From Pseudomonas karstica (lineage in GTDB: Bacteria > Pseudomonadota > Gammaproteobacteria > Pseudomonadales > Pseudomonadaceae): a DNA stretch of 37,851 nt. Shown one piece after another: positions 8,599 through 15,831 of the stretch. Every line of letters starts with the position of its first letter. Position 1 is the stretch's first letter. The translations under genes were made by a program, and so were the position numbers. The DNA is taken from contig NZ_WLYI01000045.1 of the NCBI RefSeq assembly GCF_009707515.1, positions 1-37,851 of the forward strand, read 5' to 3'. Under the pieces are notes generated by a model. That model ran no database searches and had not been told where the DNA came from. It worked only from the letters and a program-made list of their open reading frames with translations.

Positions 8599-8603
8599 TG
8601 GCT

Positions 8604-8638
8604 AAACGGCTCTATCCCGCCCATTCCAGAGCCGTTTT
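8604..8638 (+). terminator. Rho-independent terminator after fadD2
   Basis: AAACGGCTCT (8604-8613) pairs with AGAGCCGTTT (8628-8637) around a 14-base loop, and the right arm ends in TTTT. Confidence 0.7.
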
Positions 8639-8871
8639 CCAATATATAGAATTTTTGCTCTAAAAGTGACCGATTGTAATCCATGAGTCATGTTTGTGAC
8701 TGTGGGGGCCGCTTTTGGCTCTAGGCGGCCTTTGGCAAAGCTGCTACTCTCGGCGCGCTTTGTGACATCTCGGCCTGCTTGAAACAGCCAGAATCACCCT
8801 AAAAAACACAAACAAATAATAATCGCATCAAATGCGATGAATGAATTCGCGTCGCTGAGGAGTGGGCTTCC

Positions 8872-10563
8872 ATGATCGAAGACTTTTGGAAGGATAAGTA
8901 CCCTGCCGGGATTGCTGCCGACATCAATCCAGACGAGTATCCGAATATTCAGGCGGTACTGGAACAGTCCTGCCAGCGCTTCGCCAACAAACCGGCTTTC
9001 AGCAACCTGGGCAAGACAATCACCTATGGTGAGTTGTTTGAGCTGTCCGGAGCGTTTGCCGCATACCTGCAACAGCATACCGACTTGCAGCCCGGTGATC
9101 GAATCGCCGTGCAATTGCCCAACGTCCTGCAATATCCGGTAGCAGTATTCGGTGCCATTCGCGCCGGGCTGATCGTGGTCAATACCAACCCGCTGTATAC
9201 CGCGCGGGAAATGGAACACCAGTTCAACGACTCCGGGGCCAAGGCCCTGGTCTGTCTGGCCAACATGGCCCACTTGGCGGAGAAGGTCGTACCCAAGACG
9301 TCCGTCAAGCATGTGATCGTCACCGAAGTGGCCGACCTGTTGCCGCCGCTCAAGCGGCTGCTGATCAACAGCGTCATCAAGTACGTGAAGAAAATGGTCC
9401 CGGCCTTTCACTTGCCCAAGGCGATCAAGTTCAACGACGTCCTGGCCAAGGGCGCAGGCCAGCCGGTCAACGAAGTCAGCCCCAATAGCGATGAGGTCGC
9501 CGTGTTGCAATACACCGGTGGCACCACCGGCGTGGCTAAAGGTGCAATGCTGACTCACCGCAACCTGGTGGCCAACATGCTGCAGTGCAAGGAATTGATG
9601 GGCTCCAACCTCAATGAAGGTTGCGAGATCCTGATCACCCCGTTGCCGCTGTACCACATCTACGCCTTCACCTTTCATTGCATGGCGATGATGCTGATCG
9701 GCAACCACAACATCCTGATCAGTAACCCGCGTGACCTGCCGGCGATGGTCAAGGAATTGTCGAAGTGGAAGTTCAGCGGTTTTGTCGGCCTGAATACGTT
9801 GTTCGTTGCTTTGTGCAACAACGACGCCTTCCGCAAACTGGATTTTTCTGCGCTCAAAGTCACCCTGTCCGGTGGCATGGCCCTGCAACTGGCAGCGGCC
9901 GAGCGTTGGAAAGCGGTCACTGGCTGTTCCATCTGCGAAGGTTACGGCATGACCGAAACCAGCCCGGTGGCTACCGTCAACCCGATCCAGCATATCCAGA
10001 TCGGTACCATCGGCATTCCGGTGCCCTCGACCCTGTGCAAGGTCATCTCCGATGACGGCGTCGAGTTGCCGCTGGGCGAAATTGGTGAACTGTGCGTCAA
10101 GGGCCCACAGGTGATGAAAGGCTATTGGCAGCGTGAAGATGCCACCGCCGAAATCCTCGACAGCGAAGGCTGGTTGAAGACTGGCGATATCGCGATCATC
10201 CAGCCTGACGGCTACATGCGCATCGTCGACCGCAAGAAAGACATGATTCTGGTCTCCGGCTTCAACGTTTACCCCAACGAACTGGAAGACGTGCTTGCTA
10301 CCCTGCCGGGTGTGCTGCAGTGTGCGGCCATTGGTGTGCCGGACGAAAAGTCCGGGGAACATATCAAGATCTTCATCGTGGTCAAGCCGGGTGCCACCCT
10401 GACCAAGGATCAGGTGATGGAGCACATGCGCGCCAACGTCACCGGCTACAAGGTGCCCAAGGCCGTGGAGTTCCGCGATGCACTGCCGACCACCAATGTT
10501 GGCAAGATCCTGCGCCGCGAGTTGCGGGATGAAGAACTGAAGAAGCTGGGCTTGAAGAAGTAA
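8872..10563 (+). CDS. fadD1: Long-chain fatty acid-CoA ligase FadD1
   Basis: This 563-aa paralogue of the preceding gene is co-linear with it throughout. The ATP loop starts at residue 214 (YTGGTTGVAKGAMLTHRNL), GYGMTETSP is at about 357, GWLKTGDIAI near 436, DRKKDMILVSG near 453, and GKILRRELRDEE is at the C-terminus. The ATG at 8872 has GAGGAG about nine bases upstream. In Pseudomonas the two enzymes differ in chain-length preference and growth-condition use; which applies here cannot be read from sequence. A strong bidirectional terminator follows directly. Confidence 0.93.
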   Translation: MIEDFWKDKYPAGIAADINPDEYPNIQAVLEQSCQRFANKPAFSNLGKTITYGELFELSGAFAAYLQQHTDLQPGDRIAVQLPNVLQYPVAVFGAIRAGLIVVNTNPLYTAREMEHQFNDSGAKALVCLANMAHLAEKVVPKTSVKHVIVTEVADLLPPLKRLLINSVIKYVKKMVPAFHLPKAIKFNDVLAKGAGQPVNEVSPNSDEVAVLQYTGGTTGVAKGAMLTHRNLVANMLQCKELMGSNLNEGCEILITPLPLYHIYAFTFHCMAMMLIGNHNILISNPRDLPAMVKELSKWKFSGFVGLNTLFVALCNNDAFRKLDFSALKVTLSGGMALQLAAAERWKAVTGCSICEGYGMTETSPVATVNPIQHIQIGTIGIPVPSTLCKVISDDGVELPLGEIGELCVKGPQVMKGYWQREDATAEILDSEGWLKTGDIAIIQPDGYMRIVDRKKDMILVSGFNVYPNELEDVLATLPGVLQCAAIGVPDEKSGEHIKIFIVVKPGATLTKDQVMEHMRANVTGYKVPKAVEFRDALPTTNVGKILRRELRDEELKKLGLKK

Positions 10564-10571
10564 CCCAGAAC

Positions 10572-10609
10572 CCAACAAAAAGCCCCGCGGATGCGGGGCT
10601 TTTTGTTGG
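10572..10609. terminator. Bidirectional rho-independent terminator
   Basis: Perfect 17-bp arms, CCAACAAAAAGCCCCGC (10572-10588) and its complement (10593-10609), flank a GGAT loop. Each strand reads a GC stem into a T-run. It separates the convergent fadD1 and the 125-aa protein gene. Confidence 0.92.
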
Positions 10610-10618
10610 TCGCGATTC

Positions 10619-10996
10619 CTACAGCATGAACTGCGCGAAGCTCACACCGGCGCCCGCCGGGCGCACATCCTTCAGTAGCGAGTCCTTGTCCGCACTCAAC
10701 TCCAGGGTGATCTCCGGCTTGCGCTTGCCGGCATTGCGCACCACCAACCCTTCGAGCTTCTCGCGCAAAAACGCCGTTGGCACCTTCAAGTGCAGCAACT
10801 GGTCGCTGTCGGCGTTGTGCATCAGCAAGTGAATCCACTCGTACTGACCCACGCCAATCCGGCTCACTGGCAGGTCGAACCACCAGATATTGCGTTTGCG
10901 GTCCAGGTCGGCGAAGTGGCAGTTGTTGACGCCGAGCACGGCACCGCCCAGTTCTTGGTTTCTGCGGGCGATGGCTTGGGTTTTATCGAGTTTCAT
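10619..10996 (-). CDS. Conserved-looking 125-aa protein of unknown function
   Basis: The start MKLDKTQAIARRNQELGGAV is preceded by TAGGAA. The protein is soluble, with no signal peptide or membrane segment. It contains a WWFDLPVSRIG segment and a LLMHNADSDQLLHLKVPT segment, and ends FAQFML. I do not recognise the family. Codon use and a good ribosome site argue that it is real. It is monocistronic, converges on fadD1 across a strong terminator, and is divergent from csbD. Confidence 0.7.
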   Translation of the reverse strand: MKLDKTQAIARRNQELGGAVLGVNNCHFADLDRKRNIWWFDLPVSRIGVGQYEWIHLLMHNADSDQLLHLKVPTAFLREKLEGLVVRNAGKRKPEITLELSADKDSLLKDVRPAGAGVSFAQFML

Positions 10997-11194
10997 AACG
11001 TTCCTACGGGATCAGGTATTCAGCGTTTTAGCCTGAATGTGCCGGGCATTCTCGTGGGTTAGCCGCAAAACATAAAGCCCAACCTGCGCGCAACGATGAA
11101 ATGTCCGGTTAAAAATAAATGAAACTCTGTAAGACGGCCAAGGGTCAACCTTTACGCAATGAGCGAATCCCTTGGTGTTCTCAGGAGAAATACC

Positions 11195-11380
11195 ATGAGC
11201 AGTACTGCAGATAAGGTAAAAGGTTTGGCGAATGAGGCTGTGGGCAACGTCAAGCAAGGTATTGGTAAAGTGACTGGCAACGACAAGCTACGTGCCGAAG
11301 GTGTAATTCAGGAGAAGAAAGGCGAAGCCCAACAAGTCGTTGGCAAGACCAAGGACGCGGTGAAGAAAGCCACCGAATAA
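11195..11380 (+). CDS. CsbD-family stress protein
   Basis: This 61-aa protein starts MSSTADKVKGLANEAVGNVK. The ATG at 11195 has AGGAG ten bases upstream; an in-frame ATG at 11159 would add an unlikely tail. The body carries the CsbD pattern G-x-A-N-E-x-x-G-x-x-K-Q and a second G-E-A-Q-Q-V-V-G-K repeat. CsbD proteins are small, hydrophilic and abundant under general stress in many bacteria; no molecular function is known. It is monocistronic with its own terminator. Confidence 0.88.
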   Translation: MSSTADKVKGLANEAVGNVKQGIGKVTGNDKLRAEGVIQEKKGEAQQVVGKTKDAVKKATE

Positions 11381-11411
11381 GACGGTTCTGGCTGATTGCA
11401 GCGAACAGTCC

Positions 11412-11440
11412 AACGGCCATCCACGGATGGCCGTTTTTGT
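11412..11440 (+). terminator. Rho-independent terminator after csbD
   Basis: AACGGCCATC (11412-11421) pairs with GATGGCCGTT (11426-11435) around a 4-base loop, with TTTTTG at the 3' edge. Confidence 0.85.
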
Positions 11441-11560
11441 GTCACGTGCAGTGATTAACCTTTCGAAATTGTTTCAAGGTCGTCAAATAGGCTACCTTGA
11501 TGTAGAAAACGGCCCCTGAGTCGCCCACGAACTCAATCTTTTGCGGCGAAAGGAGACGCT

Positions 11561-12505
11561 ATGATTTTCCCGGTATTAAAAGGCCTGCCCTTGCACAAAG
11601 TGCTGTTGCGCACGGTCACTGAATTCCTCGATGACGAGATGCCCACCTACGCCTCGGCACTGGCCTACCAGATGCTATTCTCGTTGTTTCCCTTCCTGTT
11701 GTTCCTGATTGCCCTGATTGGTTTCCTGCACCTGCCGGACTTTTTTACCTGGCTGCGCCTGCAGTCCGAATTGGTATTGCCGCCCCAGGCCCTGGAACAG
11801 GTCAACCCGGTGATCGATCAGTTGCAGCAATCCAAGGGCGGCCTGCTGTCGGTAGGTATCGTCATTGCGCTGTGGACCGCCTCGGCGGGCGTGCGCCTGA
11901 TGATGAGCGCGATGAATGCTGCCTATGATGTGGTTGAGGGCCGGCCGATCTGGAAGCGCTTTCCGCTGTCGGTTTTCTACACCGTGGGCATTGCCGGCAT
12001 GCTGTTGGCCGCCGCTGCGTTGATGGTCCTCGGGCCGCAAGTCATGGAGTGGCTGGCGAGGCAGATTGGCATGCAGGAATTCGTGGTCACCCTGTGGACC
12101 ATCTTGCGCTGGCCGTTGGTTGTGATCCTGCTGATGTTTGCCGTGGCCTTGATGTACTACGTGATGCCTGATGTGAAGCAGAAATTTCGTTTCATTACCC
12201 CAGGCTCGGTATTGGCAGTGGTGGTGTGGATCGTCGCGTCCCTGGGCTTTGGTTACTACGTTAAAACCTTTGCCGACTACAACGCCATGTATGGCAGTAT
12301 CGGTGCGATCATTGTCCTGCTCTTATACTTCTACATCTCTGCCGCCGTGCTGTTGCTGGGGGCAGAGATGAACGCCGTGATCGAACACATGTCGGCCGAA
12401 GGCAAGGACCCTGGTGAAAAGGACTTCGGCGAACACGACGACCAACCGCAAGTTTCCGGCCTTGGCCGGGACCATTCGCTCAAACCCACTACTGACGAAG
12501 TCTGA
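11561..12505 (+). CDS. YihY/BrkB family inner-membrane protein
   Basis: This 314-aa protein has about six hydrophobic helices between residues 30 and 275, and a hydrophilic acidic tail (residues 280-314). The conserved first-helix region reads ASALAYQMLFSLFPFLLFL, and GSIGAIIVLLLYFYISA precedes the last helix. The family was once mislabelled RNase BN; its real transport or envelope role is not known. The ATG follows AAGGAGA. The stop is 3 bp before the def start, so the two genes form an operon. Confidence 0.87.
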   Translation: MIFPVLKGLPLHKVLLRTVTEFLDDEMPTYASALAYQMLFSLFPFLLFLIALIGFLHLPDFFTWLRLQSELVLPPQALEQVNPVIDQLQQSKGGLLSVGIVIALWTASAGVRLMMSAMNAAYDVVEGRPIWKRFPLSVFYTVGIAGMLLAAAALMVLGPQVMEWLARQIGMQEFVVTLWTILRWPLVVILLMFAVALMYYVMPDVKQKFRFITPGSVLAVVVWIVASLGFGYYVKTFADYNAMYGSIGAIIVLLLYFYISAAVLLLGAEMNAVIEHMSAEGKDPGEKDFGEHDDQPQVSGLGRDHSLKPTTDEV

Positions 12506-12508
12506 ACC

Positions 12509-13048
12509 ATGATCCGTGACATCCTGAAAATGGGTGATGAGCGCCTGTTGCGCATTGCGCCCCCGGTTCCACCGCAAATGTTCGACAGCCCCGAGTTGTG
12601 GCAGTTGATCGACGACATGTTCCAGACCATGGAACACGTCGGCGGCGTCGGCCTGGCCGCGCCGCAGGTTGGCGTTGATCTGCAATTGGTGATCTTTGGT
12701 TTCGAAAGCAGCGAACGTTACCCGCAAGCCCCGGCCGTGCCGCAGACGATCCTGATCAACCCGTTGATCACGCCGCTGAGTCCGCTGCTGGAAGAGGGCT
12801 ATGAAGGTTGCTTGTCGGTACCGGGCCTGCGTGGAGCGGTGAATCGCTATCAACAGATTCGCTATGAAGGCTTTGACCCCAAGGGCGAACCGATTGTGCG
12901 CATTGCCGATGGCTTCCATGCGCGGGTGGTGCAGCATGAATGCGATCACTTGATTGGTCGGTTGTATCCGTCGCGGATTAGCGATTTCAGCAAGTTCGGG
13001 TTTATCGAGGTGATGTTCCCCGAGATGGACCCTACGGCTGACGAGTAA
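12509..13048 (+). CDS. def: Peptide deformylase (accessory copy)
   Basis: This 179-aa metalloenzyme removes the formyl group from nascent N-terminal methionine. All three motifs are present: GVGLAAPQ (46-53), EGCLSVP (99-105, metal ligand Cys101), and QHECDHLIG with metal ligands His143 and His147 and catalytic Glu144. The two variable positions of HExxH are Cys-Asp and the motif ends LIG, slightly unlike the usual HLxG forms. It lies 3 bp after yihY rather than beside fmt, so it is likely a second deformylase and not the main housekeeping copy; that is inference. Confidence 0.9.
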   Translation: MIRDILKMGDERLLRIAPPVPPQMFDSPELWQLIDDMFQTMEHVGGVGLAAPQVGVDLQLVIFGFESSERYPQAPAVPQTILINPLITPLSPLLEEGYEGCLSVPGLRGAVNRYQQIRYEGFDPKGEPIVRIADGFHARVVQHECDHLIGRLYPSRISDFSKFGFIEVMFPEMDPTADE

Positions 13049-13122
13049 TCCACTGACACAACGCAGCTCCCAGATTGAGCATGCCCGCTTGAGTTATTTG
13101 GCCTGTTTCACAAACCGCAACG

Positions 13123-13569
13123 TCATCCGGTCCGACTCGCCAACGCTACCTGCTTCGCCTTGGGATCAAGGCCCATGGCAATCATCGGCTTATTGCGTTT
13201 GTAGCGCACCAGCCGTTCCGCCAGGGACTGGGGCAGTGGTGTGTCCTGGGTAAAACCCAAGCGTTGATAAAACCCTTCCAGTTCTGGATGACAGAGCAGC
13301 CACACGGTGCCCTCGAGGGGCGCAACGGCTTCGCGGATCAATCTTGCCGCTAGTCCCTGACCACGCAGCGATGGGTCGACAAACAACCCGGTCAACCATT
13401 GCCCGCCCACCACCGGGCTCAGGCAGAGGCCGGCCACAATTTCGCTGTGTTTGGCCACCCACAACTGTCCGCCCTTGAGGGCTTTCATTGGCGAATGGTG
13501 GCGACGGTAAAATTTGTTCAGCAACGGCCAAAGTGGCTCTGCCAACAGATTGATGTGCAACTCGGGCAT
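13123..13569 (-). CDS. GNAT-family N-acetyltransferase
   Basis: This 148-aa cytoplasmic acetyltransferase has motif A as LTGLFVDPSLRGQGLAARLI, with the R-x-x-G-x-G/A acetyl-CoA loop at RGQGLA (near residue 69). The FYQRLGF motif B element is near residue 99. The substrate is unknown. It is convergent with def and divergent from the small lysine-rich gene. Confidence 0.82.
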   Translation of the reverse strand: MPELHINLLAEPLWPLLNKFYRRHHSPMKALKGGQLWVAKHSEIVAGLCLSPVVGGQWLTGLFVDPSLRGQGLAARLIREAVAPLEGTVWLLCHPELEGFYQRLGFTQDTPLPQSLAERLVRYKRNKPMIAMGLDPKAKQVALASRTG

Positions 13570-13683
13570 GGTATGTCGACAGGCGTAATCAAGGGCCGAG
13601 GATTATAAGTCGGGCAAAGCACCTTCTGCTGGACAATAGGTGTTATACCCCTTGCTACATTCCCTGTAAGTGGAGCACGCATC

Positions 13684-13800
13684 ATGGCCAAAGGCATGGA
13701 TTCAAAGAAAGCCGCGAAGAAGAAACCGGCAAAGACCGCCGATGAAAAACGCGCGGATAAAAAAGCCAAGAAGTCAGAAACGGGCTTGTTTGGTCATTGA
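13684..13800 (+). CDS. 38-aa lysine-rich small protein
   Basis: ATG at 13684, preceded by GTGGAG (13670-13675), opens a 38-codon frame ending in TGA at 13798-13800. Twelve of 38 residues are lysine, in an alternating Ala/Lys pattern (KKAAKKKPAK, then KRADKKAKK), and the C-terminus is ETGLFGH. The composition recalls histone-H1-like or ribosome-associated tails, but I know no assigned function. The good ribosome site, and the fact that I recall similar short proteins being annotated in other Pseudomonas, support it. Confidence 0.65.
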   Translation: MAKGMDSKKAAKKKPAKTADEKRADKKAKKSETGLFGH

Positions 13801-13802
13801 TT

Positions 13803-13878
13803 TGTAGCCGCTGCCCAGGCATGAGGCTGTGATGTGGTCCTGCTTCCCCATCGCTGCTTCGTGGCTCGGTGGCTACAG
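13803..13878. repeat. Degenerate REP-type inverted pair
   Basis: TGTAGCCGCTGCCCAGGCATGAGGCTGTGATG opens at 13803, and an opposing degenerate arm ends GGTGGCTACAGG near 13878. It is related to the REPIN units at 19616-20130 but more diverged. Confidence 0.6.
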
Positions 13879-13887
13879 GTTTTCAGG

Positions 13888-14490
13888 TCATGGGTTTTCC
13901 GCGGCCAGCGCAGCAACTACCGCTGGACGCCTGCCGACCCGCTGCTGAAACTTCGCCAACGCCGGCCACTTTTGTAGATCAATCTCAAAAAACGCCGCCC
14001 AGCGCAGCACCACAAACAGGTAGGCGTCTGCCACCGTGAATTGTTCTCCCAATAAGTAAACCTGGTGCTCCAATGCCTGCACCAGAATCGTAAAACGCTT
14101 GAATAACGTGACCTTGAACAGCGTCTTGACCTCCTCCGGGATGGCCGCGTTGAACAACACTCCCAGGCCCCCATGAATCTCGCTGCAAACAAAGTTCAGC
14201 CACTCCTGTAAGCGTACGCGCTCCCAGCTGCCATTGGCCGGGGCCAGTCCGGTGTGCGGCACCAGGTCTGCCAGATACTGCAAGATCGCGGCGCTCTCGG
14301 TCAGTACCTCTGCGTTGTCCAATTGCAATGCCGCCACGTAGCCCTTGGGGTTGATCTGCAAAAAATCGTCACCGTTGGCGGTGATTTTTTTTTGGTTGTC
14401 GACGCGGATCAGTTCAAACGGCAGAGACAGTTCGCGCAACACGATGTGAGCGGCCAGGGAGCAGGCATTGGGAGAGTAATACAACTTCAT
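13888..14490 (-). CDS. Glutathione S-transferase, GstA/beta-class type
   Basis: This 200-aa enzyme has a thioredoxin-like N-domain starting MKLYYSPNACSLAAHIVLRE with the beta-class Cys10. LTESAAILQYLADLVP carries the glutathione-binding E-S/G pair. The C-domain includes FTVADAYLFVVLRWA. It closely resembles E. coli GstA. I chose the ATG at 14490 (GGAG upstream); the frame stays open upstream without coding character. It is divergent from the LysR gene at 14585, which may control it. Confidence 0.88.
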   Translation of the reverse strand: MKLYYSPNACSLAAHIVLRELSLPFELIRVDNQKKITANGDDFLQINPKGYVAALQLDNAEVLTESAAILQYLADLVPHTGLAPANGSWERVRLQEWLNFVCSEIHGGLGVLFNAAIPEEVKTLFKVTLFKRFTILVQALEHQVYLLGEQFTVADAYLFVVLRWAAFFEIDLQKWPALAKFQQRVGRRPAVVAALAAENP

Positions 14491-14551
14491 CGGGAGACTC
14501 CTTCGGGGTTTACGCCAGTTTTGCGGGTATGGCACCGTAGGTAAAATTAAT

Positions 14552-14573
14552 CCTTAAGATCTTATCCATAAGG
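14552..14573. promoter_or_regulatory. Candidate LysR-type operator in gst/lysR divergent region
   Basis: CCTTA and TAAGG arms (14552-14556, 14569-14573) surround a 12-base centre. The site lies between the two divergent start codons, just before the LysR start. Assignment as an autoregulatory LysR site is inference. Confidence 0.35.
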
Positions 14574-14584
14574 AAAGCTACTGG

Positions 14585-15454
14585 ATGATGAATCTGATGC
14601 ACTGGCGTCTCCTGGTCGCTGTGGCCGATAACGGCAGTATCACGGCGGCAGCCGAGCGAGTTGGCATGACTCAATCCGCCGCGAGCCAGGCCATGGCCGC
14701 TATGGAAGCTGCCCTGGGTGCCCAGTTGTTCGCCCGTGAAAGCCGTCGTACCTTGCCCACGGCGTTGGGCCTACAAGTGATCGAGCAGGCGCGGGTGATG
14801 CTGGCGGCCTTGCAAACCATCCGTCAAACCGTGGACGAGTCCAGGCCCATGTTGCGCGGAACCATTCGCCTGGCGAGTTTCCCCATGGTACTGGCGGCGT
14901 TCCTGCCGCCCCTGCTGCGGCGTTTCAACCAGTTGTATCCCGGTATCGAGGTGACGGCCCTCGAGGTCAGTGACGATGAGGTCAATACCTTGCTCGACGC
15001 GGATTTGATCGACCTCGGTGTGGTGCTCAACCCCAGCCCCGAGCGCAAGGCCACGGTGCTGGGGCGGGATAATTGGGTGGCGGTGCTGCCAATGGACCAC
15101 CCGTTTTCCCGTCGTCCGGTCGAGGCGCCGGTTGAGTTGGAAGCATTGCTTGGGCAACCCTTTGTACTGGCCACCGGCGGCTGTACTGTCAATGCCCGTA
15201 GCCTTGCGGCTGAAGCCGGGCTGCAACTGCATGACATTCGCGTGGAAGTGAGGGAGTGGAACAGCGCTTTCAGCCTGGTACGCGAAGGCGTCGGCGTGAC
15301 CCTGGTGCCCGAGATGACCCTGCCTGCCCAGCGCCAGGGCTTGCGCGTCATGGCGCTGGCCTGTCCGGTGCACCGCGAATTTGCCTTGGTCACCTCACGC
15401 ACCCGGGAACCCTCGGCTGCCGTGAATGCGTTGTTACAAATGATGGCTAATTAA
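14585..15454 (+). CDS. LysR-family transcriptional regulator (divergent from gst)
   Basis: This 289-aa protein has the N-terminal winged helix (AAERVGMTQSAASQAMAAME, residues 22-41) and a periplasmic-binding-like effector domain from about residue 92. An ATG at 14588 is an equally possible start, since AAGGA at 14570-14574 suits either. The effector domain ends with the GVGVTLVPEMTL segment usual in LysR proteins. It is divergent from the GstA-like gene, which is the most likely target. The inducer cannot be predicted. Confidence 0.87.
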   Translation: MMNLMHWRLLVAVADNGSITAAAERVGMTQSAASQAMAAMEAALGAQLFARESRRTLPTALGLQVIEQARVMLAALQTIRQTVDESRPMLRGTIRLASFPMVLAAFLPPLLRRFNQLYPGIEVTALEVSDDEVNTLLDADLIDLGVVLNPSPERKATVLGRDNWVAVLPMDHPFSRRPVEAPVELEALLGQPFVLATGGCTVNARSLAAEAGLQLHDIRVEVREWNSAFSLVREGVGVTLVPEMTLPAQRQGLRVMALACPVHREFALVTSRTREPSAAVNALLQMMAN

Positions 15455-15831
15455 TGGCCTTGCATGGCGCCAAGCGCTGACTATGCTCATTCGAAAGTAC
15501 TACGGTCTCTGCCATGTGAAGTGTCACGGGAGTTTTTTCCATAGTGGCACATAGGTACTATGGCGGCCGTGGATGCATTGAGCGCGCACTTCAAGGCGCC
15601 AGGAAAAAGGAACGTTGGGTTAAATGGATTTTATTTTGCAGGTTCAAGCGGGTCCCGGAAGGGGCCTTCAAGACAAGGATGACTTGATAAGCGTGTTGCC
15701 CCACTAACCATCCTTTCTGTCACCTGACCTGTCTCTGGACGGCTGCGGTTGTCTGTTTTTTTGGCACGCGGTACAGAGGAAAATCCAAGAACCTACCGTT
15801 ATTCAAAGACAGCGCTGAAGGTGCCCCGAAC
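15455..15831. other. 377-bp intergenic region upstream of the BdlA-like gene
   Basis: I see no reading frame with coding character. There are several pairing elements: AGTGTCAC opposite GTGGCAC(AT) around a GGGAGTTTTTTCC segment (about 15519-15553), CCATAG/CTATGG (15539-15544 / 15558-15563), and AAGGATG/CATCCTT (15675-15681 / 15709-15715). GGTCCCGGAAGGGGCC is a local GC-rich stem. The region is long for a Pseudomonas promoter gap. It could hold a small RNA or a structured leader, but I cannot identify one. Confidence 0.4.

Larger units (their letters stand above)
8550..8871 (+). other. fadD2-fadD1 intergenic region (322 bp)
   Basis: From left to right this gap holds a near-perfect long hairpin (8557-8598), the fadD2 terminator (8604-8638), and then about 230 bp with no reading frame. 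The stretch at about 8802-8830 is AT-rich and A-run-rich (AAAAAACACAAACAAATAATAAT) and is a likely location for the fadD1 promoter or upstream element. I see no convincing -35/-10 pair and no clear PsrA-type GAAAC...GTTTC site. Confidence 0.5.

Noticed and set aside
8794..10578. Very long minus-strand frame opposite fadD1
   Set aside because: It is the antisense shadow of fadD1, which has all ANL motifs and a ribosome site.
11040..11190. AlgU-type promoter before csbD
   Set aside because: GAAACT and GGTCAA are too far from the GAACTT / TCTGA consensus.
13620..13680. Sigma-70 promoter before the lysine-rich small gene
   Set aside because: TGGACA and TGCTAC are present at 17-base spacing, but both are weak matches and alternatives are equally good.
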